Shown here piece after piece: positions 26,125 to 35,110 of a DNA stretch of 64,000 nt. Within the stretch, counting starts at the first letter, position 1; each line of letters begins with the position of its first letter. The notes under the pieces were generated by a model, which had not been told where the DNA came from, did not search any database, and was given only the letters and a program-made list of their open reading frames with translations. The stretch is taken from the NCBI RefSeq assembly GCF_011694815.1, contig NZ_CP050177.1, positions 3,275,001 through 3,339,000 of the forward strand, given 5' to 3'. This stretch comes from Streptomyces liangshanensis. Lineage in GTDB: Bacteria; Actinomycetota; Actinomycetes; Streptomycetales; Streptomycetaceae. The position numbers and the translations under genes are program-made.

Positions 26125-27681
26125 ATGCCGCCCACCTCGCCAACACCCGTGAACCGGGACGAAGCTCCCGTGCGGGAGCGCGGTGACGCCTGCCCGGGCG
26201 CGCTCCGGCTGCACGCCGCCGACGACGGCCGGCTGGCCCGTCTGCGCCTGCCCGCAGGGGTGCTGACGCACCACCAGGCGGGGGTCCTGGAGGCCGCGGC
26301 GGAGCGCCTGGGCGACGGGCATCTGGACATCACCTCGCGGGGCAACGTCCAGCTGCGGGGGCTGGGCGAGAGCTGTGGCGGGCAGCTCGCGCGGATGCTG
26401 TACGACGCCGGACTGCTGCCGTCCGAGGCGCACGAGCGGATACGGAACATCGTCGCCTCGCCGCTGGCCGGGCTGGACGGCCGTGACCGTGACCGCGACC
26501 TGGACCGGGCTCGATCGTCTGCGCACTCTGTGCAGTTGTGGTCGAAGGAACTGGACGAGCTGCTGTGCGCGAGCGCGGCCGCGACAGCCCTCTCCGGGCG
26601 CTTTCTCTTCGCGCTGGACGACGGCCGGGGCGATGTGGCCGCCTTGGGTGCGGATGTGACCTTGCTCGCACAACGCTACGACACCGCCACCCTGCTCATC
26701 CAGACAAATCCGTCAGGTTGGCGAGTGCCCGCCACCGACGCGGCCCGCGCCGCGCTGGTGGCGGCGGAGGCGTTCCTCACCGTCGCGGCGGCCGGCGGCT
26801 CGGGCGCCTGGCGCGTACGGGAACTGCCCGCCGGCCACGGCCTGGACGCGGCGGTGACCGCGCGGCTCGCGGAGGCCGGGATTCCGGCGGACCGCGTCCC
26901 GGCGCCCGACCACATCCCGGCGGACCGCGTCCCGGCACCCGACCACATCCCGGCGGCGGACCAGCAGCCCGGGCCGGCGGCCGGCCCCCCGGCCCTGGGA
27001 GCGGTCCGCTCCCCCGACGGGACGGTGGCCCTCTCCGTCCAGGCCCCGCTGGGCCGCCTGAGCGTGGCCCAGTGGCGGCTGCTCCGTACAGCGGCGGCAG
27101 CGGCGGCGGCGACGGCGGCGGCGGGAGGCAGCGAAACCGGAACGGCGTACGGCACCCTCCGCGTCACCCCCTGGCGCGGCGTGGTCGTGCCCGGCCTCGC
27201 CCCGGACACCGCCGGCGACCTGCTCGACCGCCTCCGTACCGCCGGACTGATCACCACCCCCGACTCCCCCTGGCACGGCGTCGGCGCCTGCACCGGCCGC
27301 CCCGGCTGCGCCAAGTCCCTCTCCGACGTACGGACGGACGCGACCCAAGTGGCCCAAGGGGCCCAGGTGGCCCAGGTGGCCCGGGCAACCCACGCCCCGC
27401 CCCCGCCACCCCCCGGACAGCGCGACCCCGGACCGCACCACCCCCACCTGCCCGTCCACTGGTCCGGCTGCGCCCGCCGCTGCGGCCACCCCCAAGGCAC
27501 CTCCTGGGTGGACGCCGTCGCGACGGGCGAGGGCACCTACGACGTCACCGTCCGCACCGCCCACCAAGACCCCCGTACGACCGCGACACCCCAAGCCGTA
27601 CGGGCGGCAGGACCCGCGGCAGGACAAGACCTCGCCGGCGCCGTCGCGGCGGCACGGACGACCCCCACCATGACGAGATGA
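26125..27681 (+). CDS. cobG: Precorrin-3B synthase (CobG), nitrite/sulfite reductase-like
   Basis: About 518 residues. The oxygen-dependent enzyme CobG converts precorrin-3A to precorrin-3B with a [4Fe-4S] cluster. The ferredoxin-like half-domain [17 protein letters not shown] is clear. The cluster/siroheme-type cysteines are C389-x5-C395 ([11 protein letters not shown]) and C449-x3-C453 ([12 protein letters not shown]). Unusual are a 33-bp tandem repeat ([11 protein letters not shown] twice) in the middle and a Pro/His/QVAQ-rich insert between the cysteine pairs. ATG 26125 is chosen; ATG 26113 and GTG 26107 are alternatives. The stop overlaps cobH (ATGA). Confidence 0.88.
   Translation: MPPTSPTPVNRDEAPVRERGDACPGALRLHAADDGRLARLRLPAGVLTHHQAGVLEAAAERLGDGHLDITSRGNVQLRGLGESCGGQLARMLYDAGLLPSEAHERIRNIVASPLAGLDGRDRDRDLDRARSSAHSVQLWSKELDELLCASAAATALSGRFLFALDDGRGDVAALGADVTLLAQRYDTATLLIQTNPSGWRVPATDAARAALVAAEAFLTVAAAGGSGAWRVRELPAGHGLDAAVTARLAEAGIPADRVPAPDHIPADRVPAPDHIPAADQQPGPAAGPPALGAVRSPDGTVALSVQAPLGRLSVAQWRLLRTAAAAAAATAAAGGSETGTAYGTLRVTPWRGVVVPGLAPDTAGDLLDRLRTAGLITTPDSPWHGVGACTGRPGCAKSLSDVRTDATQVAQGAQVAQVARATHAPPPPPPGQRDPGPHHPHLPVHWSGCARRCGHPQGTSWVDAVATGEGTYDVTVRTAHQDPRTTATPQAVRAAGPAAGQDLAGAVAAARTTPTMTR
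26881..26946 (+). repeat. 33-bp tandem duplication inside cobG
   Basis: Two copies (26881-26913 and 26914-26946) differ at two bases and encode [11 protein letters not shown] twice. It is in frame and lies in a linker, so it extends the protein without shifting the frame. Confidence 0.85.
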
Positions 27682-28328
27682 GCGAGACCCCAGTGTCCAC
27701 AGCGTTCGACTACGAGAAGGACGGCCCGGCGATATACCGCCAGTCCTTCGCCATGATCCGCGCCGAGGCGGACCTCACCGGGCTGCCCGCCGACGTCTCC
27801 CAGGTCGCGGTCCGGATGATCCACGCCTGCGGGATGGTCGACCTCGTGCGCGACCTCGCCTTCACCCCCGGTGTGGTGGCCCGCGCCCGCGAGGCGCTGC
27901 GCGCGGGCGCGCCGATCCTGTGCGACGTCGCCATGGTCGCCAGCGGCGTCACCCGGAAGCGGCTGCCCGCGGACAACGAGGTCGTCTGCACCCTGTCCGA
28001 CCCGTCCGTGCCCGGCCTTGCGGCCGAGTTGGGGACCACCCGCAGCGCCGCCGCGCTGGAGCTGTGGCGGGACCGCATGGAGGGCGCGGTGGTGGCCGTC
28101 GGCAACGCCCCGACCGCGCTCTTCCGGCTGCTGGAGATGATCGAGGAGGGCGCGCCGCGCCCGGCCGCCGTCATCGGCGTGCCGGTCGGCTTCGTCGGCG
28201 CGGCCGAGTCCAAGGACGCGCTGGCCGCCCATCCCTCCGGGCTGGAACACCTGGTCGTACGGGGCCGGCGCGGCGGCAGTGCGATAGCGGCGGCGGCCGT
28301 CAACGCGATCGCGAGCGAGGAAGAGTAG
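27678..28328 (+). CDS. cobH: Precorrin-8X methylmutase
   Basis: 216-residue enzyme that moves the C11 methyl to C12, giving hydrogenobyrinic acid. [38 protein letters not shown] (catalytic His), [37 protein letters not shown] and [14 protein letters not shown] are the family blocks, and length is normal. It is translationally coupled to cobG by ATGA, and its TAG stop shares one base with the GTG of cobIJ. Confidence 0.96.
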   Translation: MSETPVSTAFDYEKDGPAIYRQSFAMIRAEADLTGLPADVSQVAVRMIHACGMVDLVRDLAFTPGVVARAREALRAGAPILCDVAMVASGVTRKRLPADNEVVCTLSDPSVPGLAAELGTTRSAAALELWRDRMEGAVVAVGNAPTALFRLLEMIEEGAPRPAAVIGVPVGFVGAAESKDALAAHPSGLEHLVVRGRRGGSAIAAAAVNAIASEEE

Positions 28329-29899
28329 TGAGCGAGAACAGCGCCCCCGGCACGCCCGCCACCGGCAGCCCCGCCGGCAGCCCCGCCGGCAGCCCCGCGA
28401 GCGGCATCACCGGCCGCCTCTACGGAGTCGGCCTGGGCCCCGGCGACCCCTCCCTGATGACCGTACGAGCCGTGCGGATCATCGCCGAGGCCGACGTGAT
28501 CGCCTACCACAGCGCCCGCCACGGCCGGTCCATCGCGCGGTCCATCGCGGCCGAGCACCTGCGCCCCGACCACATCGAGGAACCGCTGGTCTACCCGGTC
28601 ACCACCGGCACCACCGACCACCCCGGCGGCTACCAGGGCGCCATGGACGACTTCTACGCGGAGTCCGCCGCCCGCCTGGCCGTCCACCTGGACGCCGGGC
28701 GGACCGTCGCGGTCCTCGCCGAGGGCGACCCGCTCTTCTACGGCTCGTACATGCACATGCACAAGCGGCTGGCCCACCGGTATCCCACGGAGGTCGTCCC
28801 CGGCGTCACCTCGGTCAGCGCCGCCGCGGCCCGCCTCGGCACTCCGCTGGTCGAGGGCGAGGAGGTGCTGACGATCCTGCCGGGCACCCTCCCGGAGGAG
28901 GAGCTGACCGCCCGCCTCGCCTCCGCCGACTCCGCCGTCGTGATGAAGCTCGGGCGGACCTTCCCGACCGTGCGGCGGGCCGTCGAACGCTCGGGCCGGC
29001 TGGCGGACGCCCGGTACGTCGAGCGCGCCACGATGCCCGGCGAACGCACCGGCGCCCTCGCCGACATCGACCCGGAGTCCGTGCCGTACTTCTCGGTGGC
29101 CGTGCTGCCGAGCCGCGTCGACGCGGCCCCCGCGCCCGCCGCCCGCGGCGAGGTCGTGGTGGTCGGGACGGGCCCGGCGGGGCCGCTGTGGCTGACGCCG
29201 GAGGCGCGCGGGGAACTGGCCGCCGCCCAGGATCTCGTGGGCTACACCACGTACCTGGACCGCGTTCCGGTACGGCCGGGGCAGCGCCGCCACCCCTCCG
29301 ACAACAAGGTGGAGTCCGAACGGGCCGAGTTCGCCCTCGACCTGGCGCGGCGCGGCCGCCGCGTGGCGGTGGTGTCGTCGGGCGACCCCGGGGTCTTCGC
29401 GATGGCCACGGCCGTACTGGAAGTGGCGTCCAAGGACCCGTACCGGGAGGTGCCCGTACGGGTGCTGCCGGGCCTGACGGCCGCCAACGCCGCCGCGTCC
29501 CGCGCGGGCGCCCCGCTGGGCCACGACTACGCCGTGATCTCCCTCTCCGACCGGCTCAAGCCGTGGGAGGTGATCGCGGAGCGGCTGCACGCGGCCGCGG
29601 CGGCCGACCTGGTGCTGGCGCTCTACAACCCCGGCTCGCGCAGCCGCACCTGGCAGGTCGGCAAGGCGCGCGAGCTGCTGTTGGAGCACCGCGCCCCGGA
29701 CACGCCGGTCGTCCTGGGACGCGATGTCGGCGGCCCCGAGGAGAGCGTGCGGATCGTACGCCTGGCCGACCTCGACCCGGCGCAGGTCGACATGCGGACG
29801 ATCCTGCTGATCGGCTCGACGCAGACGGTGACGGTACGTCGTGGCGAGGGCGACGGCGAACAGATCGTATGGACGCCACGAAGGTACCCGGAGGCCTGA
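28328..29899 (+). CDS. cobIJ: Fused precorrin-2 C20-methyltransferase / precorrin-3B C17-methyltransferase (CobI-CobJ)
   Basis: 523 residues carrying two SAM-dependent tetrapyrrole methylase domains. The N-terminal CobI half (residues about 25-260) starts RLYGVGLGPGDPSLMTVRA and has VLAEGDPLFYGSYMHM and VVPGVTSVSAAAA. The C-terminal CobJ half (about 270-515) has VVVVGTGPAGPLWLTPEA, VVSSGDPGVFAMA, VLPGLTAANAAASRAGAPLGHD and YNPGSRSRTWQ. The fusion is known in actinomycetes. Start GTG 28328 overlaps the cobH TAG. The first 25 residues contain three GSPA repeats and are not conserved. Confidence 0.95.
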   Translation: MSENSAPGTPATGSPAGSPAGSPASGITGRLYGVGLGPGDPSLMTVRAVRIIAEADVIAYHSARHGRSIARSIAAEHLRPDHIEEPLVYPVTTGTTDHPGGYQGAMDDFYAESAARLAVHLDAGRTVAVLAEGDPLFYGSYMHMHKRLAHRYPTEVVPGVTSVSAAAARLGTPLVEGEEVLTILPGTLPEEELTARLASADSAVVMKLGRTFPTVRRAVERSGRLADARYVERATMPGERTGALADIDPESVPYFSVAVLPSRVDAAPAPAARGEVVVVGTGPAGPLWLTPEARGELAAAQDLVGYTTYLDRVPVRPGQRRHPSDNKVESERAEFALDLARRGRRVAVVSSGDPGVFAMATAVLEVASKDPYREVPVRVLPGLTAANAAASRAGAPLGHDYAVISLSDRLKPWEVIAERLHAAAAADLVLALYNPGSRSRTWQVGKARELLLEHRAPDTPVVLGRDVGGPEESVRIVRLADLDPAQVDMRTILLIGSTQTVTVRRGEGDGEQIVWTPRRYPEA

Positions 29900-30000
29900 G
29901 AGGCCGGGCCCGGCAGGCACGTCAGAGAGCCCGAGCGCCGGCTTGACCCGTAGTCACGCCGGAAAGCCCGCCAGGCGACCTGAGCGCGCCAGCCGGGCCG

Positions 30001-30816
30001 TCACGTGTGGACGTCCAGCCACGCCAGCGCCTCCGCGGGCGTGGCCGCCTCGGCCACCCCCTCCGGGACCGCCGGTCGGCGGACCACCACCACCGGGAGG
30101 CCGGCCTCGCGGGCGGCGGTGAGTTTGGGCGCGGTGGCCTCGCCGCCGCTGTCCTTCGTGACGACGGCGTCGATCGCGTACCGCCGGAGCACCTCGCGCT
30201 CGCCGTCGAGGGTGAACGGGCCGCGGTCCAGCAGGGTTTCCATGCGGGCGGGGTACGGCGGTTCCGGCGCGTCCACGGACCTGACCAGGAACCACGTCCC
30301 GTCGCCCCGCCCCGCGAACGCCGACAGGTCCGTCCGCCCCGTGGTGAGGAAGACGCGGCGCGCGCCCAGCGTGGTGAGCGCGTCCGCCGCCTCCTCCAGC
30401 GAGCCGACGCCGTGCCAGTCGTCCCCGTCCACGGAGGTCCAGGGGGGCCGCCGCAGGGCCAGCAGCGGTACGTGCGCGGAGGCGGCGGCGCGGGCCGCGT
30501 TGAAGCTGATCGTGCCGGCGAACGGATGCGTGGCGTCGACCAGCGCGGTCACCCGGTGCGCGCGCAACCAGTCGGCCAGCCCCTCGGGGCCACCGAACCC
30601 GCCGATCCGCACCTCGCCCGGCGGCAGCACCGGCCGCGCGACCCGGCCGGCTAGGGACGTGGTGACCCGCGTGCCGCCGCCGGGCCGGGCGGCGAGGGCC
30701 TCGGCGAGGCGGCGGGCTTCGGTGGTCCCGCCGAGGATCAGGAGGTGCGGCGGAGACGGTACGGGGCGTCCCGCGCCCGGCCCCGGTCCCGGGGGCGGTC
30801 CGGTGGGTGGCCTCAT
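30001..30816 (-). CDS. cobK: Precorrin-6A reductase
   Basis: 271-residue NADPH-dependent enzyme that reduces precorrin-6A. HLLILGGTTEARRLAEAL, VDATHPFAGTISFNAARAA, LRRPPWTSVDGDDWH, RRVFLTTGRTDLSAFAG and VVTKDSGGEATAPKLTAAREAGLPVVV (in separate blocks) are typical of CobK/CbiJ. ATG 30816 overlaps the stop of the FAD monooxygenase gene (ATGA), so the two are coupled. The first 20 residues are Pro/Gly-rich; a later start is possible. It is convergent with cobIJ. Confidence 0.93.
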   Translation of the reverse strand: MRPPTGPPPGPGPGAGRPVPSPPHLLILGGTTEARRLAEALAARPGGGTRVTTSLAGRVARPVLPPGEVRIGGFGGPEGLADWLRAHRVTALVDATHPFAGTISFNAARAAASAHVPLLALRRPPWTSVDGDDWHGVGSLEEAADALTTLGARRVFLTTGRTDLSAFAGRGDGTWFLVRSVDAPEPPYPARMETLLDRGPFTLDGEREVLRRYAIDAVVTKDSGGEATAPKLTAAREAGLPVVVVRRPAVPEGVAEAATPAEALAWLDVHT

Positions 30817-31952
30817 GCCTCGGCGTGCAGCGGGGCGTGGTTGGCCTTGAAGAGGCGCTCGCCGGCGACCCGGAGGGTGAGGTTCCGGAGCGGGGTGGGC
30901 AGGTTGCGGGCCTTGTCGCGGCGCTGGTTCTGGCTGAGCACCCAGCGCACGCGCTCGGCCCGCCGCGCCTGGTAGGCGGCCAGGACGGCCGCGAAGTCCG
31001 TACCGTCCGCCCCCTCCCCCGTACCCGCCCGCGCCGCCGCCTCGCCCAGCAGCTCCGCCAGGACGAGCACGTCCTCCAGCGCCATCGCCCCGCCCTGCGC
31101 CATGCTCGGCGAGCACGCGTGGGCCGCGTCGCCGACGAGCACCGCGTGGGGCCGCACCCAGTCCGTGTCGTCGATCTCCGACAGGGCCGCGAAGTACGCG
31201 TCGGCGCCCTGCTCCAGCAGGTACGGGACGGGCCCGGCGAAGTCGGCGAACAGCGCGCGCCAGTCACCCTCGGGGGCGACCGGCTCCGCGCTGTTGACGT
31301 CGGCGTAGCAGTAAAGGAGGCCGCCGCCCAGCGGGACGGTCAGGAACGTACGGCCCCCGCTTCCCAGCCGCGCCGTCCAGTCGGTGATCGGCGGGGCGGC
31401 CGGGTCCTCGCGCGCGACGAACCGCCAGCAGATCTGCCCCAGGAAGCGCGGCTCTGCCCCCTGGAACGCGGTGGCGCGCACCGCGGAACCGACCCCGTCC
31501 GCGCCCACGACCACGTCGTACGTCTCCGACGAACCGTCGGCGAAGGTGACCGTACCGCCGTCGTCCACGGACGCCACCCCCTTCCCCAGCCGCACCGAGG
31601 AGCCGCCGACCGCGGCGCGCAGGAGGTCGTGCAGGTCGGCGCGGCTGATGGCCAGGCAGCCGCCGACGTCGCCCCAGATGGCGCTGACGGGGAAGTCGGC
31701 CAGGGCGCGGCCCCGGTGGTCGAGCATCCGCTGCCGGGTGATCGGGTGGGCGCGGCGGGCCAGTTCCGTACCGAGTCCCAGGCGCTCCAGGGCGCGTACG
31801 GCGTTGGCCGGGAGGTACAGGCCGGCGCCGGTCGTCCGCCAGTCGGGGTCGCGTTCGACCACGTCGGCGTCGAGGCCTTGGTCGCGCAGGGCGCGGGCGA
31901 GGGCGAGGCCGGCGATCCCGGCGCCGACGACAAGTGTGCGGGGCTGCTTCAT
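30813..31952 (-). CDS. FAD-dependent monooxygenase
   Basis: 379-residue group A flavoprotein monooxygenase: TLVVGAGIAGLALARAL (GxGxxG for FAD), YDVVVGADGVGSAVRA (DG motif) and VLVGDAAHACSPSMAQGGAMALED (GD motif). It resembles 6-hydroxynicotinate/salicylate hydroxylase-type enzymes. It sits inside the cobalamin run, coupled to cobK by an ATGA overlap and 61 nt after cobM, so a role in the pathway or in a corrin by-product is possible but unproven. Start: ATG 31952 has AAGGA 7 nt upstream; the GTG at 31958 would place that motif too close. Confidence 0.85.
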   Translation of the reverse strand: MKQPRTLVVGAGIAGLALARALRDQGLDADVVERDPDWRTTGAGLYLPANAVRALERLGLGTELARRAHPITRQRMLDHRGRALADFPVSAIWGDVGGCLAISRADLHDLLRAAVGGSSVRLGKGVASVDDGGTVTFADGSSETYDVVVGADGVGSAVRATAFQGAEPRFLGQICWRFVAREDPAAPPITDWTARLGSGGRTFLTVPLGGGLLYCYADVNSAEPVAPEGDWRALFADFAGPVPYLLEQGADAYFAALSEIDDTDWVRPHAVLVGDAAHACSPSMAQGGAMALEDVLVLAELLGEAAARAGTGEGADGTDFAAVLAAYQARRAERVRWVLSQNQRRDKARNLPTPLRNLTLRVAGERLFKANHAPLHAEA

Positions 31953-32013
31953 GACCACATCCTTAGGAGGAGCTCTTCCTCACCAGGCACACGGGGTGCG
32001 CGGGCGACCGGGT

Positions 32014-32823
32014 TCACCCACGACGCCCGGAGTCGTCGCCGTGCCCGTCCCCATCCCGGTGCCCGTCCCCGTGCCCGTCGTCGTCCCGGTCCCGTGCCGC
32101 CGAGTACAGGTGGCTGTCGCGGAACGTCTCCGCCGCCAGCGTCCGGCCCACCAGGATCACGGCGGTCCTGACGACCCCCGCCGCCTTCACCTGGCCGGCG
32201 ATGTCGGCGAGGGTGCCGCGCAGGACCAGTTCGTCCGGCCGGCTGGCCATCGCGACCACGGCCGCCGGGCAGTCCGCCCCGTAGTGGGGCAGCAGTTCGT
32301 CCACGACGCGGTCGACGTACCGGGCGGCCAGGTGCAGCACCAGGAGCGCCCCGCTGCGTCCCAGGGTGGCCAGGTCCTCGCCCTCGGGCATCGGGGTGGC
32401 CCGCTGGGCGACGCGCGTGAGGATCACCGTCTGGCCGACCGTCGGCACGGTCAGCTCGCGCTTGAGCGCGGCGGCGGCCGCCGCGAACGCCGGGACGCCG
32501 GGCACCACCTCGTACGGCACGCCCGCCGCGTCCAGGCGCCGCATCTGTTCGGCGACCGCGCTGAAGACCGACGGGTCCCCGGAGTGCAGCCGGGCGACGT
32601 CGTGGCCCTCCGCGTGCGCGCGCACGAGTTCGGCCGTGATGCCGTCGAGGTCCATGCGGGCCGTGTCGACGAGGCGCGCGTCCGGCGGGCACGAGGCGAG
32701 CAGTTCGCGCGGGACGAGACTGCCCGCGTACAGGCACACCCGGCACTCCGCGAGGCGGCGGGCGCCGCGCACCGTGATCAGGTCGGCGGCGCCGGGCCCG
32801 GCGCCGATGAAGTACACGGTCAA
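32014..32823 (-). CDS. cobM: Precorrin-4 C11-methyltransferase
   Basis: 269-residue SAM-dependent methylase acting on precorrin-4. It begins at TTG 32823, which overlaps the cobL stop (TTGA) with GGAGAAG upstream. Blocks: VYFIGAGPGAADLITVRGA, CLYAGSLVPRELL, RLHSGDPSVFSAVAEQMRRL, VVPGVPAFAAAAAALKRELTVP (in parts), ILTRVAQRATPMPEGE. Odd: the last 25 residues are a His/Asp/Gly repeat (HGDGHRDGDGHGDD) encoded by short DNA repeats. It could bind metal or be meaningless low complexity. Confidence 0.94.
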   Translation of the reverse strand: MTVYFIGAGPGAADLITVRGARRLAECRVCLYAGSLVPRELLASCPPDARLVDTARMDLDGITAELVRAHAEGHDVARLHSGDPSVFSAVAEQMRRLDAAGVPYEVVPGVPAFAAAAAALKRELTVPTVGQTVILTRVAQRATPMPEGEDLATLGRSGALLVLHLAARYVDRVVDELLPHYGADCPAAVVAMASRPDELVLRGTLADIAGQVKAAGVVRTAVILVGRTLAAETFRDSHLYSAARDRDDDGHGDGHRDGDGHGDDSGRRG

Positions 32824-34145
32824 CGTTCTTCTCCCCACACGACGGATTCGGCGGACGCCGGTGATGCGGCGGACGCGGCGGGCGGCTCCCCGCGCCCGTC
32901 CTTGGTGACGGCCCACTGCGTGACCGGCATCGCCTGCCGCCAGCCCGTGAACCCTCCCACCGGCACGGCGTGCGCCACCGCCAGCCGGACCAGCTCGCCG
33001 CCGAAGCGCCCGTACCACCGCGCGAGCAGCGCCTCGGACTCCAGCGTCACGGTGTTCGCGACCAGCCGCCCGCCCACCGGGAGCGCGGCCCAGCAGGCGT
33101 CGAGCAGCCCCGGCGCGGTGAGGCCGCCGCCGACGAACACCGCGTCGGGCACCGGCAGTCCCGCGAGCGCGGCGGGCGCGGCGCCGGTCACGACGTCCAG
33201 GTCCGGCACGCCGAGCGCGCGCGCGTTGCGGCCGATGCGCTCGGCCCGTACCGGGTCACGTTCCACGGACACCGCCCGGCAGGAACGGTTCGTCCGCATC
33301 CACTCGACGGCGATCGACCCCGACCCGCCGCCGACATCCCACAGAAGCTCGCCGGGCGCGGGCGCCAGCGCGCCGAGGGTGGCGGCGCGGACATGCCGTT
33401 TGGTGAGCTGGCCGTCGTGTTCGTACACATGATCAGGAAGGCCTGGTACGGCTCCGACACGCGGCGTGCCCGCGTCCCTCAGGCACTCCACCGCGACGAC
33501 GTTGAGCGGGTCGCCGGCCGGCCGCGCCCAGTCGTGCGCGGTGCCGGCGGTGTGGCGTTCCCGGTCGCCGCCGAGTTGTTCGAGGACGTGCATCCGGCTG
33601 GACCCGTACCCGCGGTCGCGGAGCAGCGCGGCGATCTCGGCGGGGGTGGCGGCGCCCGCGCTGAGGACCAGGATCCGGCGGCCGTCGTGGAGCGCGGCCG
33701 CCAGGCGCGCGGCGGGGCGGCCGACGAGGGTGACGACCTCGGTGTCCTCCACGGGCCAGCCGAGGCGGGCGCACGCGTACGACACCGACGAGGGGTGGGG
33801 CAGGATCCGCAGGGCCGCCGCCCCGGCCTCCTGGGAGAGGGCGCGGCCGATGCCGTAGAACATCGGGTCGCCGCTGGCCAGCACGGAGATCCGGCGTCCC
33901 GCGTGTGCGGCGAGCAGCCGGGGGACGGCGGGCCGCAGGGGCGAGGGCCAGGCCACCCGCTCGCCGGCGCACTCCTCGGGGAGGAGGTCCAACTGCCGGG
34001 GCCCGCCGATGAGTACGTCGGCGTCGCGCAGCGCGTCCTTGGACACGGCGGACAGCCCGTGCCAGCCGTCGGCGCCGATCCCGACCACGCACACGGGCGG
34101 CGCGGAGGGCTCCTGCGGCGTGGACGCGGGGGCTGCGGGGCTCAC
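32820..34145 (-). CDS. cobL: Precorrin-6Y C5,15-methyltransferase (decarboxylating), CbiE-CbiT fusion
   Basis: 441-residue bifunctional enzyme. The N-terminal CbiE-like methylase (VCVVGIGADGWHGLS, ADVLIGGPRQLDLLP, VLASGDPMFYGIG, ILPHPSSVSYACARLGWP) is followed by a CbiT-like Rossmann methylase (LLWDVGGGSGSIAVEWMRTN, DAVFVGGGLTAPGLLDACW). Together they methylate C5 and C15 and decarboxylate the C12 acetate. Start GTG 34145 has GAGGTG 5 nt upstream; the longer ATG frame to 34253 is low complexity. The stop is coupled to cobM. Just upstream lies the poly-C tract. Confidence 0.94.
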   Translation of the reverse strand: MSPAAPASTPQEPSAPPVCVVGIGADGWHGLSAVSKDALRDADVLIGGPRQLDLLPEECAGERVAWPSPLRPAVPRLLAAHAGRRISVLASGDPMFYGIGRALSQEAGAAALRILPHPSSVSYACARLGWPVEDTEVVTLVGRPAARLAAALHDGRRILVLSAGAATPAEIAALLRDRGYGSSRMHVLEQLGGDRERHTAGTAHDWARPAGDPLNVVAVECLRDAGTPRVGAVPGLPDHVYEHDGQLTKRHVRAATLGALAPAPGELLWDVGGGSGSIAVEWMRTNRSCRAVSVERDPVRAERIGRNARALGVPDLDVVTGAAPAALAGLPVPDAVFVGGGLTAPGLLDACWAALPVGGRLVANTVTLESEALLARWYGRFGGELVRLAVAHAVPVGGFTGWRQAMPVTQWAVTKDGRGEPPAASAASPASAESVVWGEER

Positions 34146-34257
34146 TACGGCACCTCTGAGCTGGGGGAAAGACCGAACTGGCACTCTAGCGAAGCGCCCC
34201 TCGGGGGCCACGGGCACCCTGCGCGGAGCACGGCGGGGGCACTGCGGGGGCACGGCG

Positions 34258-34292
<35 letters not shown>

Positions 34293-34360
34293 CCGCCGGT
34301 GCGGGCGTCACGCGCGGGCCGTGCTGAACTGGGGCGACCCCAGGAAGAAGGCAGAGCCGT

Positions 34361-35032
34361 ATGACCACCACCCGGGTACTGCTGATCGCACCGGCCCTGA
34401 GCACGGCACTGCGCGAGGCCCGCTTCGGCGAGGCCGAGGAAGCACCGCACGACCAGGACCCCACGGCCACCGGCACCGGCACCGGCACCGGCACCGGCGG
34501 GCTGGACCCGGTCGGCCTTCGTCAGGCCGAAGCGGTCCGCGAACCCTTCCCCCGCCCGTCGCGACTCCACATCTCCCCCACCCGCCGCTGCCACGCCACC
34601 GCCCGCGCCCTCGGTCTCACCACAGCCCCCGCCCCGGCCCCCGCCCCCTGCGCGATGGGCCGCTGGCAGGGCCGCACCCTGGACGACGTGGCCGCGGCGG
34701 AGCCGGAGTCGGTGGCGGCCTGGCTCTCGGACCCGGCCGCGGCCCCGCACGGCGGGGAGTCCCTGCTGACCCTGCTGACCCGCGTGGGCGACTGGCTGGA
34801 CGCCCTCCCGGACGCGCCGTCGGGAAGCCCAACGCAGGACCCACACCGCAGCGGTCGCGTCCTCGCCGTGGCCGAACCGGACGTCGTCCGCGCCGCCGTC
34901 ACCCACGCCCTCGGCGCACCCCCCGAGGCGTTCTGGCGGATCGACGTACGCCCCCTGTCCCTCGTCGAACTGAGCGGACGCGGCAGCCGCTGGAACCTGC
35001 TCGGCGGCCGCCCCCTGCACACCGAGACCTGA
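34361..35032 (+). CDS. Histidine phosphatase-family protein lacking catalytic residues (probable pseudoenzyme)
   Basis: 223 residues whose overall order matches RHG phosphatases (CobC-like): N-terminal strand, a conserved SPTRRCHATARAL Arg block, GRWQGRTLDDV, GGESLLTLLTRVGDWL, and a late VLAVAEPDVVRAAVTHALG. The first RHG motif is replaced by LLIAPALSTALREARFG, and the usual VSHGG motif reads VAEPD, so both catalytic histidines appear to be absent. It may be a binding or regulatory paralogue rather than an enzyme. A hexanucleotide ACCGGC repeat near 34470-34500 encodes a TG-repeat loop. It is divergent from cobL. Confidence 0.75.
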   Translation: MTTTRVLLIAPALSTALREARFGEAEEAPHDQDPTATGTGTGTGTGGLDPVGLRQAEAVREPFPRPSRLHISPTRRCHATARALGLTTAPAPAPAPCAMGRWQGRTLDDVAAAEPESVAAWLSDPAAAPHGGESLLTLLTRVGDWLDALPDAPSGSPTQDPHRSGRVLAVAEPDVVRAAVTHALGAPPEAFWRIDVRPLSLVELSGRGSRWNLLGGRPLHTET

Positions 35033-35110
35033 TGGAACCGGCCCCTGACAGAAATGGCCCTGACCTGCACCGGAACCCCGTTGTCAGACCCGGGTCCTAC
35101 AGTGCGGAAC

